Below, one piece after another: positions 51,131-61,363 of a DNA stretch of 64,000 nt. Source of the stretch: Prorocentrum cordatum (Eukaryota > Sar > Dinophyceae > Prorocentrales > Prorocentraceae); the NCBI GenBank assembly GCA_963575745.1, contig CAUYUJ010000181.1:195207-259206 (forward strand), in the 5' to 3' direction. The position numbers and the translations under genes were made by a program. The notes beneath the pieces were generated by a model that saw only the letters and a program-made list of their open reading frames with translations, was not told where the DNA came from and ran no database searches. Within the stretch, counting starts at the first letter, position 1, and each line of letters starts with the position of its first letter.

Positions 51131-51274
51131 GCATCAGGTCTTCAAACGGTTGCCTTCCAACCAGGCAGTTCCCTCAGGGGAAATGAACCCATGCAGGGGC
51201 CTATGAAGAGGAAGCTTGGAGGGAGGGTTTATTCCACTATCGTTGATGACTCTTGGGTTTACACTGGTCCTACT

Positions 51275-51455
51275 CCTCCTCCTCGTCCTTCTCCTCCTCC
51301 GCCTCCTCCTGCTCCTCTTCCTCCCTCCCTCATCGTCCTCCTCCTCCTCCTCCTCCTCCTCCTTCCTACTCCTCCGCTTCCTCCTCTTCCCTACTCCTCC
51401 CTCCTCGTCCTCGTCCTCGTCCTCCTCCTCGTCCTCCTCCTCCTCCTCCCCGCAG
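51275..51455. repeat. (CTC)n tract
   Basis: CTC/CGT triplets next to the 3' end of the channel gene. Confidence 0.92.
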
Positions 51456-51472
51456 GTAGAGCCTGGCTGGCC

Positions 51473-53437
51473 TCAGCAGGCCCCGCGAGTAGCCCCAGCT
51501 GGCCTCCACCGGCCCCCCGAGTGGCCCTGGGCGATCTCGACACCTCCGCCCCCTGGGCGCGGAGCGGCACCAGGGGCGCCGCCAGAGGCGGCGCCAGGGT
51601 GTTGGCACCACGGGGGGCCTGTTGAGGCCAGCTGCGACTCTTCGGGGGGCTTGTGGAGGCTAGTTGGGACTACCTGGGGAGGGGGGGCCGTCGGTGCGCA
51701 ACCCGAGGCCCTGCCAGTCCTCGTGCGTCCGGGCCGCAGCGCCGGCTGCGTCCCGACCGCGGGTGGCGCCTGCGGGTCGTCCACGAGCTCCAAGATGCCG
51801 GACAGCGCTGTGCTGATCTGACTGTGCCCCGCAGCAAGCAGCTGCACCTGGCCCTGCATGCGCAGCATCTCGAGGGACTCCCCGGAGCTGATGAACTTCA
51901 ACACGCCGCCGCAGAACTCGTCGATGTCCAGCTCGCCGCTCCCGTCGACGTCCAGGAGATCGAACATGGTAAGCGGATCGACGTTCCCACAGATCTCGCA
52001 CAGTAGGCCCTTCCCCTCCTCGTCGACGGCCTCCATCTCTTCGCGGCTGATGGCATTGGAGCAGTCGCCATCCAGCGCCACAAACAGCTCCTTGGCCTTC
52101 TTGAGGAGGGTCCGCTTCCTGTGTGCCTCCTGCTCCTTCCTTGCCAACTTGTCGTTGGCTGCCTCCTCCATGGCACTGTTCACTGTCAGAGCGGTGACGA
52201 GATTCAAGAGCACGATCGGGAGAATTAGGATAATGAGCACAAAATACAACGCCAGACTCAAGTCATTCCTTATCAACGGCCTGTAGATTTCACCCACACT
52301 GTCAAGGCATAGGAATTGCAAGATTGTGAGCATCGTGTCGGTCATTGACCCGAAATACTCTTCAACAACTCTCTCAACCTCAGGCTGGTTGACGTAATTG
52401 CGGTCTCGGTATCTCAGGGTGACGACGTCCAGGCCGATGGCGGCGAATATGTACAGCATCATCGCGAGGACGATCAGGGTGTAGAACATCGTGTCTGCAG
52501 AGCCCACCAGCCCCCGTAATAACGTCCAGAAGACCTTCAATTTGACCAGATTGAGAGCTCGCGCCAAACGTACTAGCCGCACCGTCCGAAACATCACAAA
52601 TGTGCTTGCCCCTGCCATGTCGTCACTAAGCAAAGCACTGCCCAATCTGACACATACTCCGATCACCACCAATAAAGTGTCGAACAGTACCCAGCGGTTC
52701 CGGAGACACCGCCATCCCATGCCCAAGTAGCGCATGGCGAGCTCAAGCGAGTACACCACAAGAAACCCATCCTCCACCGCAACAAGCGTAGTAGACACGC
52801 TGTCGGCCCCGTGCTGGAGCCGACCATGTTGCTCGAGATTGATCGTCGCACAATTTGATATGATGCATGCGCCAATAAAGGTGTTGAAGGCATAAGACCC
52901 CACGATGCCCGCGCACTTCCGCCGAAACGCTTGCCAGCAACTCGCCGGACCCTCGCCAGGCTCTCCCGCTTCGCTCTCGAGCTCCCAGGACTCGTAGCTG
53001 TCGAAGGGGGCCGGCCAGCTGCTGCTGAGGTCAGAACTGCAAACCGACGGCCTCGCCGGGCAAGAGAGAAGGCACAACTCCCCCACGCGGCCGAGAGGAA
53101 GGCGGGGCAGGGCAGGGCGGTGGGGCTCCCAGCGAAGACCAGGGCAGGGCGGGGCGGGCCGCGCGAGGACCGGGCAGCCCCCCCCCCCCCGGGCAGAGCC
53201 CGCTGGCCCCCACAGGCCCCCCGAGCAGTCCCGGCTGGCAGCGGCAGGCCCCCGAGCAGTCCGGGGCGGTCTCAACGCCTCGGTCCTGGGGCGCGGAGCG
53301 GCCCTGCAGGGGCGCCGCCAGAGGCGGCGCCGAGGAGTTGAGACCCGGACTGCCTGAGGAGGCCATCTGTTCGCAGCCCGCAGCCTTGCCCATCGGTCGG
53401 AAGCAGCAGGCAGAAACATGAAGCAGGAAAGCGCCAA
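51473..53437 (-). CDS. Single-domain voltage-gated cation channel with two EF hands
   Basis: 654 codons, uninterrupted. Position 53437 is a TTG; the first ATG is at 53419 (648 residues). Numbering below is from 53437. S1 is ~184-203, S2 ~219-238 and S3 ~249-267. S4 at ~278-298 has Arg every third residue (FRTVRLVRLAR). S5 is ~316-338, the pore loop TILQFLCLDSVGE ~371-383 and S6 ~396-418. EF hand 1 is D456-E467 (DGDCSNAISREE) and EF hand 2 is D496-E507 (DVDGSGELDIDE), both with correct ligand positions. The layout is one six-helix domain plus C-terminal EF hands, as in the expanded dinoflagellate and alveolate NaV/CaV-like families. It should open on depolarisation and be tuned by Ca2+. Ion selectivity is uncertain: the filter has LDS where bacterial channels have LES. 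No intron is evident. The first ~110 and last ~60 residues come from foldback repeat DNA and may not be translated. Confidence 0.85.
   Translation of the reverse strand: MALSCFMFLPAASDRWARLRAANRWPPQAVRVSTPRRRLWRRPCRAAPRPRTEALRPPRTARGPAAASRDCSGGLWGPAGSARGGGGCPVLARPAPPCPGLRWEPHRPALPRLPLGRVGELCLLSCPARPSVCSSDLSSSWPAPFDSYESWELESEAGEPGEGPASCWQAFRRKCAGIVGSYAFNTFIGACIISNCATINLEQHGRLQHGADSVSTTLVAVEDGFLVVYSLELAMRYLGMGWRCLRNRWVLFDTLLVVIGVCVRLGSALLSDDMAGASTFVMFRTVRLVRLARALNLVKLKVFWTLLRGLVGSADTMFYTLIVLAMMLYIFAAIGLDVVTLRYRDRNYVNQPEVERVVEEYFGSMTDTMLTILQFLCLDSVGEIYRPLIRNDLSLALYFVLIILILPIVLLNLVTALTVNSAMEEAANDKLARKEQEAHRKRTLLKKAKELFVALDGDCSNAISREEMEAVDEEGKGLLCEICGNVDPLTMFDLLDVDGSGELDIDEFCGGVLKFISSGESLEMLRMQGQVQLLAAGHSQISTALSGILELVDDPQAPPAVGTQPALRPGRTRTGRASGCAPTAPPPQVVPTSLHKPPEESQLASTGPPWCQHPGAASGGAPGAAPRPGGGGVEIAQGHSGGRWRPAGATRGAC
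51534..51610. mobile_element. Family A-core foldback inside the channel 3' coding end
   Basis: Core CTGGGCGCGGAGCGGCACCA and GGCGCCGCCAGAGGCGGCGCC-type palindrome as in family A, with different and weaker outer arms. Confidence 0.55.
53260..53350. mobile_element. Family A-core foldback inside the channel 5' coding end
   Basis: Outer arms GTCTCAACGCCTCGG (53269) and CCGAGGAGTTGAGAC (53330) enclose the family A core. These arms are unlike those of copies 1-4. Confidence 0.65.
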
Positions 53438-54024
53438 AAGCAGATGGGGTTCCGTCCGCCCCCCAAGGCGGATGGAAAAAGCGGAGCCACTCGATCATTG
53501 AAGTAGGAAGGCGCTTGAAGTAGATCGGAATCTGGGAGCGAGCGCGTTTCACGGGCGCTTGCCTTGGGAACATTCGGCGGCGCGTTTCGAACAGAGCCCC
53601 CCCCTCCCAACATTCGGCGCCGTCGATCAGAACCAGGGGAACTCCCCTCCCCCCTAACCCAGGCTGGGGTCCCCCCCCCCGACCCCCTCGGGAAAGGAGA
53701 GTGGGGGATTCTAACTCCTCGCCCAACCTTCTCTCTTCCGGCTCCTCCCCGGGGGGGCTCGAACCCTCCCCCCTCAACCTCCCCAGGCGCCGCCGCAAGC
53801 GCAGGCGCCGGCCCCGGCGGGCAGCGCCGACGGCGGGGACGCAGCGACGATGACCAGAGAGGGCCCAGAGGCCGCAGCGGCTCTTAGGAAGGTCCAGGAG
53901 ACGCCCAAGAGGCGCCCAGAAAGGCTCACACATGCTCCTCGACGCCCCCGAGACCCCTCTGACGAGACCCCAAAAGGCATCCATTAGAACTCTGACCCAA
54001 AACCAAGGCACGGCGGCGTGAAGA
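53438..54024. other. No gene recognised; G-run blocks and faint phased repeat
   Basis: 53570-53780 has C/G homopolymer blocks similar to 37.7 kb. 53885-53970 has AGGAGACGCCCAAGAGGCGC words resembling the phased repeat. No leader relic or TATA-like signal is seen upstream of the channel gene. Confidence 0.4.
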
Positions 54025-54565
54025 CCCGAAGGCCACACCATCACCACCACCACAAACCACCACCACACCATGCCACCACCTCCACCACCACCACCACAAC
54101 CCACCACCACCAGAACCACCACAACCATTACAAACCACTACACCAACACCAACGCCACAACCACCACCACCACAACTCACCACAACACAAAACAACCACC
54201 ACCACCACCACCACAAACCAACTCACCACCACCATCACCACCACCACCACCACCACCACGGGCACCAAAACGCACCACCACCACAACCCACCACCACCAC
54301 AGCAAACCACCACCACACCACCACCACCAACCACCACCGCCACCGCCACCAGCACCACCCGCCACCCACCACCACAACCAGCACCACCAGCAGCAGCACC
54401 AGCAGCAGCAGCAGCACCACCACCACAAACCACCACGCCACCACCACACCACCACCACCACCACCACCACCATCGCCACCACCACTACCACCACCATCAC
54501 CACCACCACAACCACCACCACCACAAACCACCACACAACGACCACCACCACAGCCACCACCTCCT
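54025..54565 (+). repeat. (CCA)n compound microsatellite
   Basis: ~540 bp of CCA/CAC triplets with AAC interruptions; open in several frames as His/Thr/Pro runs. Confidence 0.95.
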
Positions 54566-54910
54566 CGTCGATGCTCTCCGCCAGCGCCGCCAGCCGCCGC
54601 CGACGCTGGGTATCCAAAGACACCTACTTTCAACGACCGATAAGTACCTGGGAGGGGTCGGGAGCTTTCGTTACACCCCATCCTGTCCGAGCTTCCCCGG
54701 GTCTCGCGCAGCGACCTGAGGCTGAGGCTCCGCAGCGGAGAGGCTGGGATCATCGCGAGGATCGCCTTGCAGGCTGGAGCGATCTCTAGCCCAGACTGCT
54801 GCGGAGGGAAGAAGAGGAGGAGAGTGAGAGGAGGACCACTGTCCGACGCAAGCGTGGAAGGGGTTGGCCGACCCGACCCAGACCCCAACCTGATATCCCT
54901 CCTGTCCGTG
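54566..54910. other. No gene recognised
   Basis: Ordinary-complexity spacer between triplet arrays; no domain. Confidence 0.35.
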
Positions 54911-54911
54911 C

Positions 54912-55045
54912 CTCCCGCCTCCTCCTCCTCCTCCTCCTCCTTTTCCTCCTTCTCCTCCGCTATCGGCTTCTCCTCCTCCTCCTCCTCTTCCTCCTTCTCC
55001 TCCTCCTCCTTCTCCTCCTCCTCCTCCTCCTCCTCCTGGTTCTAA
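54912..55045. repeat. (CTC)n tract
   Basis: CTC/TTC triplets. Confidence 0.93.
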
Positions 55046-55184
55046 GGGATACCGCCGATCCGCCGCACGTCTGGACCTCGGCGCCGACGCACGGAGGCCG
55101 TGCTCCCTTGCAGGAGCAGCTGGAGGAGATCGACGAGGCGCTGGGGAAAGGGGCCCAAGCGCGCCGACCAGGCTCGCACGCATC

Positions 55185-55302
55185 CTCCTAGTCCTCCTCC
55201 TCCTCCTCCTCCTCCTCCTAGTCCTCCTGATCCTCTCCCTCCTCCTCCTCCTCCTTCTCCTGATCCTCCTCCTCCTCCTCCTCCTCCTCCTCCTCCTCCT
55301 CG
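55185..55302. repeat. (CTC)n tract
   Basis: CTC triplets with TAG/GAT interruptions. Confidence 0.93.
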
Positions 55303-55549
55303 CCCAAGCGCGCAGACCCGGCTCGCAAGTGTCTTTTGTTTGTCGGGTGCTTGCGCTCCTGCGCGCAAGGCAAGACGCAGGCGCAGTGGTGGAACTGTGG
55401 CACGGCGCCCAGGTGCACCAGGTGGCGCAAATCGAAGGAAGCGCACTACAGGGCAGACGCTGTGGACACCAAGTCGCCGTCGGCCTCGGTGCATTGCGCG
55501 CCTGATCCAAAGGGGCCTCTCGGAAATGACTTGGAAACCTACACTGAAA

Positions 55550-55650
55550 CGAGAAGGAGGAGGAGGAGGAGGAGGAGGAGGAGGAGGAGGAGGCGGAGGC
55601 GAAGGAGGAGGTGAAGGAGGAGAAGGATGTGAAGGAGGAGGAGGAAAAGG
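55550..55650. repeat. (GAG)n tract
   Basis: GAG/GGC triplet run. Between this and the previous tract, a plus frame reads a Cys-rich WWNCGTAPRCTRW segment of unknown meaning. Confidence 0.9.
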
Positions 55651-55884
55651 AAACTTCGTCGCTCAGAAGGCCCGTCCGGAGTCCGAGAAGATGACTTACG
55701 CGAGGGCACGGCCAGACTAATCGAAATGAACCTGAGGCGTCGGTGACTCGAGATGGGTGCGAGCTGAAGCGGCGTAGGGTGCGGTCTTGACGGGGGAAGT
55801 GTAGCAAGGAAAGGATATACGCACGTCGCGTGGCGGATCCTGGGCTACCGTGTGATGAGTGCATGCGCTAGAGGCGGAAAGGGG

Positions 55885-56050
55885 ATGGAAGGAAGAAGGA
55901 GGATGGAGGAGGGAGGAGGGAGGAGGGAGGAAGGAGGGAGGAGGAAAGAGGAGGAAGGAGGAGGAAGGAGGAAGGAGGGAGGAGGAGAGAGGAGGAAGGA
56001 GGAAGGAGGGAGGAGGAAAGAGGAGGAGGAGGAAGGAGGGGGGGAGGAGG
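55885..56050. repeat. (GGAGGA) / (AGGA)n purine tract
   Basis: All-purine stretch of ~165 bp with GGA and GGAA units. Confidence 0.92.
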
Positions 56051-56472
56051 ACGCGGGAGCGCCCGTGCCAAGGGCTCGCCTGCAGCGTGCACTGCAGCAG
56101 CGGCGTCTCCTGCGCCCCGGCCCGCGCCCCGCGCCGCGCCTCCCACGCCTCCCCACGCTTCTTTTCGCCGGGGGAAAATACGACGCGAGGTTATTGGCAC
56201 GTCTCGGCCTCACCGGGCCCCAGGCCCGTCAACAACATGCCTCGCGACGTACCCGACTCGCCGTGAACTAAACATGTGGCGACCATGCCCAGGACCGCTC
56301 AGTACGGATGCGCGCGTTGAAAAACCCGCAGTGCGCAGGAACACCCCCCCCGCGAGCAGGGAACCGCGTGGTCTCGGCTGGGCCTGCGTACAACTCCACT
56401 CCGCAGACCTCCCAGGAGCCCAGAGAGGCGGCGACAATTACGCACTTCGCAGCCCACCCCAAGCGACCGCTG

Positions 56473-56660
56473 GAGGGAGGAAGGGAAGGAAGGAAGGAAG
56501 GAATGAAGGAAGGAAGGAAGGAAGAAAGGAAGGAGGGAAGAAAGGGAGGAGGAGGAAGAGGAGGAGGGAGGAGGATCAGGATGACAATGATGATGACGAT
56601 GATGGTGATGATGCTGCTGATGATGAGGAGGAGGGTAAGGATGATGATGCGGATTATATT
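56473..56660. repeat. (GGAA)n then (GAT)n microsatellites
   Basis: AGGAAGGAAGG units followed by GATGATGAC units. Confidence 0.92.
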
Positions 56661-57268
56661 TTTTCACTGAGCGCCGTGGGCCCCTATGTGTGTCTTATAT
56701 TTGTAAGGTGCTCCTGCGAAGCATCTGCCGAGGAATCGTGATTCGTCGCTCTGATATACACTGACATCGGGAAGAGGCGGCGTGCGGTGACTTCGACCGA
56801 GACGACCAGCGAAGAACGCAGGGCGAGGGGGCCGCACCTAAGGCCGACGTGGCCCACGGTTAGCCCCGCCGGCCGACTCGAGAGCTGCGGCCGACTGGAG
56901 GAAACGAATTAGTGCCTCGTGCGTTTCAACATCGAGCGCAACCTTTCGCTACCCATTAAAGTGTTCCAGCGAGCGCTGCCCCGCTCAATCCCGAGAGAAA
57001 TCAAAAGAGCCTCAGGATTCGTGGGTTCCCTGGGGGCCTCCGCAACTGTCGCGGTGAGCTCAGGACCCCCCTGGGTTCCCAACGCATTCGAGGAAGAAGG
57101 GAACGAGGCGAGGACCGAGGAGCCACAGCGGGACTCGGCACGACCCAGGTCAGAGGAAGTCCCAGGCAGCACCGAGGTCAGAGGAGGAGCAGGGAAAGAA
57201 CAATTCTCAGACGAAACACTCAGCGCTGCGGCGGGGCTGCCGACAGGCAAAGCAACCGCAAGATCGCC
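56661..57268. other. No gene recognised
   Basis: A plus frame from 56919 reads NIERNLSLPIKVFQRALPR and stays open into the 30-bp repeats, but no domain is identifiable. Confidence 0.35.
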
Positions 57269-57269
57269 G

Positions 57270-57408
57270 CAGCAGGCTCACGTAGCAGCTCAGGTACATC
57301 AGCAGGCTCACGGGCCCGCGCAGGTACATCAGCAGGCTCCCGTACCAGCGCAGGTACACTAGCAGCAGGCTCACGTACGCTCTCAGGTACATCAGCAGGC
57401 TCACAATC
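57270..57408 (-). repeat. 30-bp minisatellite coding for PADVPxxxRE
   Basis: Four to five units of CAGCAGGCTCACGTACCAGC plus GCAGGTACAT. Unit length is a multiple of three, so both strands stay open, as 10-residue repeats. Confidence 0.8.
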
Positions 57409-57425
57409 GCGAGCTCGTCGAACTC

Positions 57426-58078
57426 TCAGCTCACCAGCTGCGCGACGTACTCCTGAAGCTCCCGCTCCATGAACGACGCTGGAGCCTTCCCCTGCTTGCG
57501 CTCCACCCCCGCCTGAACGCAGCGCGCGATCACCGTCTGGCGCCAACGTTCGTCTCGCAGCACGAAGCTGATCCGCTTCTTCCCTTTGTCGTGCGTCTTG
57601 TCCAGACGGCACATCCGCATCGTCTCCATCTTGTCTTCCCCCGCGCCATGCGCGTCGAGTCACTCCATCATGTCCTGAAGCGCCTTCGCGTTCTGGCCCC
57701 CCCGCTGCTTCTCCGCGTTCTCGAAGTCCCGCCAGTAGCCCCGCGAACGCCCATATGTAGGGTGCTCCGTGAGGGTGACCTTTTCCCGTCGCGCTTCACC
57801 GCCTCCGCGTAGTTGTAGGTCTGCTCCGCCATCTTCAACGCTTCCGCCCCGTCCGCGGGGCAAAGAAAAGCGTCGAATAGGCATCCTCCGAGTTCTCGCA
57901 TCCCTTGCGCCACCCTCAGGAGCTGCTTGACCATCGCGAGAAGGAGCCGACGTAGCCCTTGGTCGCTGGCGCCTTTGAGCTTATTGTCCTTCTCGCCGTC
58001 CGCGCGAGCCTTGACGCGGCGCGGGTCGGCGCCCCCATCCTTCCTGTCGCCCGCGGCGGCCTGCAGCAGCGCGGGCAT
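57426..58078 (-). pseudogene. Broken ORF resembling a recurrent dinoflagellate repeat-encoded protein
   Basis: The minus strand reads KLKGASDQGLRRLLLAMVKQ, then REKVTLTEHPTYGRSRGYWR after a frame change near 57780. A TGA after QDMME follows, and the same frame continues with METMRMCRLDKTHDKGKKRI and MERELQEYVAQLVS. The helix-rich pattern, with an LLL.M..L core, an HP motif in the middle and a K..I.F...D stretch at the end, is reminiscent of an ORF that accompanies dinoflagellate LINEs. That link is from memory. With one shift and one stop it cannot give a full protein. It lies downstream of the decayed LINE-2 in the same orientation. Confidence 0.45.
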
Positions 58079-58195
58079 GGCGAAGCGGATGTCGCTCCAC
58101 GAGGCGCGGGGCAGGCCGAGGCAAATGTTCTTCGCGAGCGAGTGTAGTATTCAGGTCAATAGACGAACTCGAGCCCACATATTTTACAGATAATC

Positions 58196-59266
58196 TCAGG
58201 GGGAACCTGCAGCTCCCATGCTTGGTGGCCCCCGTCGAGGCCGACGCCTCCCAAGACCCCGAGACGCTTGTGCATGTTGTTTTGCGTTGTCTTTTGGGGC
58301 AAACAAGCCGCCGCAGTTCAGGCGCTGGTTCGCATACGCGCGGCATCTAAGCGGGCGCAGGACGCCGTGAGACCCACCGCGGGCCTTCGTCATATGCGCC
58401 ACCAGCTTCTTCAAGGGGTCAAAGCACAGGCCGCAAACAGCGCCCTGCGAGTCCGTCAGGTCGCACACGACCCCCCCCCCCCCCCCTCAGGTCCCTCCGT
58501 CTCCTTGGCTCTGGGGGGCCAGCTTCTCCCGCAGCCGATCCTCCATCATGAGTGGCACCTCCAGCAACTTCGCATCAACTTTCAGAAAGGCCTTGTTAAC
58601 CTGGTCGCAACTCCACAACTCTTGCCAAGCCCTGCCAACCAGCGCCCACTCTTCGAAGAAGTCTTCCATGCCGCTGGTACCCTCCAACAGCATAAGGTCG
58701 CGAGTGAACTGCCTGGCCAACGGGCTAGTGCTCACCGTCAGCTTTTCCTTCGGCGTCGATCGGCGAGGGCTCGCCCTCCAAGCGTCCCCAAAGAGCTGCA
58801 ATAACCTGTTGATGAGCCAGAGGGTGCCGCACCATGTCCTGTAGCCGGCGTATCAATTGCATTGCCAGAGCCGCCGTCGCAGGAACACCTCCCCATCGTC
58901 GCATTAGTTGCTTATTAGTGAGAACCTTGACGTGCGTGTCGTGTGCCACCTGCGCTCCACCTTCCCACGCTCGTAACTTCTTGCAGATCTGAACATCAAG
59001 ACGATGAAGCTCAAACTCGCTGAGTATGTAGCTGCACATGCCAGAAAGAGCGGCCCCCACAACCTTGCCCAAGAAGAGCTGTCGTCGTTATGTGTGAGGA
59101 CCTTTGGCGAACCAGAACCTGCCCATGTCAGCCCATCCATTCTTTAGAGCGTCGACGCGGTAGCCGACCTCGACGTTCGCGTTATCGTTCCACACATAGC
59201 GTCCCCAAAGGTGCCGTGCACGTGGTAGTATCCTCCCAGACCCAGGCTTGAAATGTGCTTTGAATT
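58196..59266 (-). pseudogene. LINE-2 post-RT region and C2H2-type tail (broken)
   Basis: After the RT frame ends, protein continues in another frame: GYRVDALKNGWADMGRFWFA, a TAA, then LFLGKVVGAALSGMCSYILS and LQDMVRHPLAHQQVIAALWG. These match the usual LINE connection after the palm (W..LG.FW, LF...V...LSG, L...L...P). A further frame gives EDFFEEWALVGRAWQELWSC, then CDLTDSQGAVCGLCFDPLKK with L..H and LNCGGLFAPKDNAKQHA, i.e. Cys/His finger-like segments as in LINE-1. At least one stop and two frameshifts show decay. Confidence 0.6.
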
Positions 59267-61363
59267 TTAGATTCTCCGTCGGCTTAAAAGTTCAGTGACC
59301 ATCTCGCGCTTCTTCATATTCTGCTTGAAGCCCCCCTTCTCAAAGTCCGCGATTAGCAACGTCTGGCTCTCTTCGATGATCGCGTGTGCGTCAGTGGCAA
59401 GACCCGACAGGATGTCGCGCCGCTTCTTCAGATCGTCGGCGCACTGAACCACAGCGCACGGAACAGGGAGCTCCAGTATAGGTGTCTTGAATAGGAGTAG
59501 GTTGTCCTGAGCAGCACACTCTTCACGCCATCGTTGCACGGGTCGTTTGAATGCAACAGCGAACTCCTTGGGCGCCTCACAAGTCCCCATGAGACCTCCA
59601 CGACCGATGGCGAAGTGCAACGCCTCGCCACGCGCCTCAACCTCCACGATATGATGATGAATCCTGCCGTGAAGCAGAGCCCAGTCCACCGGGTCCGCCA
59701 ACTCCTCTACGGCCTCCCCCAGCCACTCCAGCGGCGTGCAAGCAAAAGCGTTCGACATATCCAGCAATTCCGAGACGCTGCGAAGGCCTTTCTGTCTGAG
59801 TGCGTATCCCACGCACCGCGTGACCATCATTGCGCCCTCTCGCACGCGGCGCGCAAAGTAGCCGCGACAGGTCGGGTCGAAGTTCAACTCGCACTCACGA
59901 CAACTCGGCTTCCGAAGGAGACCACCGAAGTAAAACTTCCAGAAAATGCAGACCAGGTGAATGAGCCTCTTGCCGTCCAGACCTCTGAGTCCGCTATGTT
60001 TGTCCAGGGCGAAGCCAAAATACCAGTGCGCAGCTGCAGGAGCGCAATCAGCTCGGCGCACACGAAGTAAAACCTCCTGCACTTCCAACCGACAGCTGCG
60101 ACAAGACTGAGCGACTTCTTCGATCGGTGGTTGTCCCAGTCCCCGCGGTGGTCTCCTCGCTGCAGTGCAATGTCCAGGTTCGATGCGGCAAAGAAGAAGC
60201 TCGGCTGGAACACTCCGCAGCACTGATCCCCTGCGCTTCCCGCTCTTTCGCATTGCCCAGATCGTGCGACGTAGATCGCGTTCAGCATGTTCTTCAAGGT
60301 AAGCACTCTTTTCTGTGAGACACGCGGCCGTAGTACCACGACGGGTGAGAAGCTCAGCTCGATCAACGCGCACTGCTGACATGCCTCCCTCCGCACTCGG
60401 CTTCGCCATGTACGCCGCAACTGCCGCAGCCGACGGTCGCGACTCAGGCGTCGTGAGATACTGCCTCCGTTTGGTACCCTGAGCTCGTTCAGCCAACAAG
60501 TGTGCAATGCGATGTATCTCGCAAGTGTGCCCCAACTTCTCCGCCTCGACGAGGTCCGTCTCCAGTGGCACACGTCCCTCAGCTCGTCGCCTACGTGCCC
60601 ATTGTCTGGGCTGCTTGGTGAGCCGCTTGATGGGTTCCACCTGCTCGTCGTCGCCAGTGGAGTCGGACCCTCGCGAGCCCACCTCAGCCACTCGTACTCG
60701 TTCCTCCGCTCGAAGCGCCGCTAGCCGTCGCCTCTCAACGTGCAAGCGTGCCTCTGCGGTACTATGTCTATCTGGCGGGTGCTTTCGAAAGTGTGCCTGG
60801 CCAGCTTCCTGCACAAGTTGCAACACCAGGCTCCAGTGCTCGTCGACTCGCCTATCTTCTCTGAGGGATATGAACTCATTCTCGTGCTGGGTGAACAGGT
60901 CCTCCAATTGCAGTAAGAACGAATCGCGACCTTTGCCCGTTTGAAGTGCTTCCGATAGCATCTGAAGGTCCCATGTCATGAGCTTTTTTTCGGCGGAGTT
61001 AGAGGCTCCATCTCGCATTTCCAGAATATAATCGAGAACGAGCAAAAGCGGTAGATGATCACGTGGGCGCCGATCAGGTATGAGTTGAAGCCGTCTCCCA
61101 TGGTAGTAGCTCACCTTACAATCGAGGACGTTCCCCATCGCAGACTCTGGGATGAACCAGTGGTCTATCGTAGAGCTCGCCCCGTTGGCACCGAAGAAAG
61201 TGGGCCCACCCTCAGGATACCAAGTACTAGGTGAACACGACTTACTTACGAGTCTGGCACAGCTGCTCCGCAAGGTCGCCCGACATGTTCTGCTTTGCTC
61301 TGTTATATTATCCAGCATGTTCCTCTGCCACAGGAACCCCATCACTTCGTTCTTCAAAGCCAC
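59267..61363 (-). CDS. LINE-2 endonuclease C-terminus and reverse transcriptase
   Basis: 698 codons in one frame. The N-terminal part is the end of an AP-type endonuclease: GGPTFFGANGASSTIDHWFI (the T-x-DH/DY element) and DRRPRDHLPLLLVLDY (terminal Asp-His). A helical linker follows. The RT has motif A SVSELLDMSNAFACTPLEWL (near 59760), motif B GRGGLMGTCEAPKEFAVAF, motif C CAVVQCADDLKKR (near 59440) and motif D FKQNMKKREMV. Catalytic aspartates are present (D in motif A, ADD in motif C). The frame ends at 59267 and downstream LINE sequence is out of frame. The upstream endonuclease half is in a third frame, so the element as a whole is inactive unless spliced or frameshifted. Not closely similar to LINE-1. 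Confidence 0.75.
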   Translation of the reverse strand: MALKNEVMGFLWQRNMLDNITEQSRTCRATLRSSCARLVSKSCSPSTWYPEGGPTFFGANGASSTIDHWFIPESAMGNVLDCKVSYYHGRRLQLIPDRRPRDHLPLLLVLDYILEMRDGASNSAEKKLMTWDLQMLSEALQTGKGRDSFLLQLEDLFTQHENEFISLREDRRVDEHWSLVLQLVQEAGQAHFRKHPPDRHSTAEARLHVERRRLAALRAEERVRVAEVGSRGSDSTGDDEQVEPIKRLTKQPRQWARRRRAEGRVPLETDLVEAEKLGHTCEIHRIAHLLAERAQGTKRRQYLTTPESRPSAAAVAAYMAKPSAEGGMSAVRVDRAELLTRRGTTAACLTEKSAYLEEHAERDLRRTIWAMRKSGKRRGSVLRSVPAELLLCRIEPGHCTAARRPPRGLGQPPIEEVAQSCRSCRLEVQEVLLRVRRADCAPAAAHWYFGFALDKHSGLRGLDGKRLIHLVCIFWKFYFGGLLRKPSCRECELNFDPTCRGYFARRVREGAMMVTRCVGYALRQKGLRSVSELLDMSNAFACTPLEWLGEAVEELADPVDWALLHGRIHHHIVEVEARGEALHFAIGRGGLMGTCEAPKEFAVAFKRPVQRWREECAAQDNLLLFKTPILELPVPCAVVQCADDLKKRRDILSGLATDAHAIIEESQTLLIADFEKGGFKQNMKKREMVTELLSRRRI

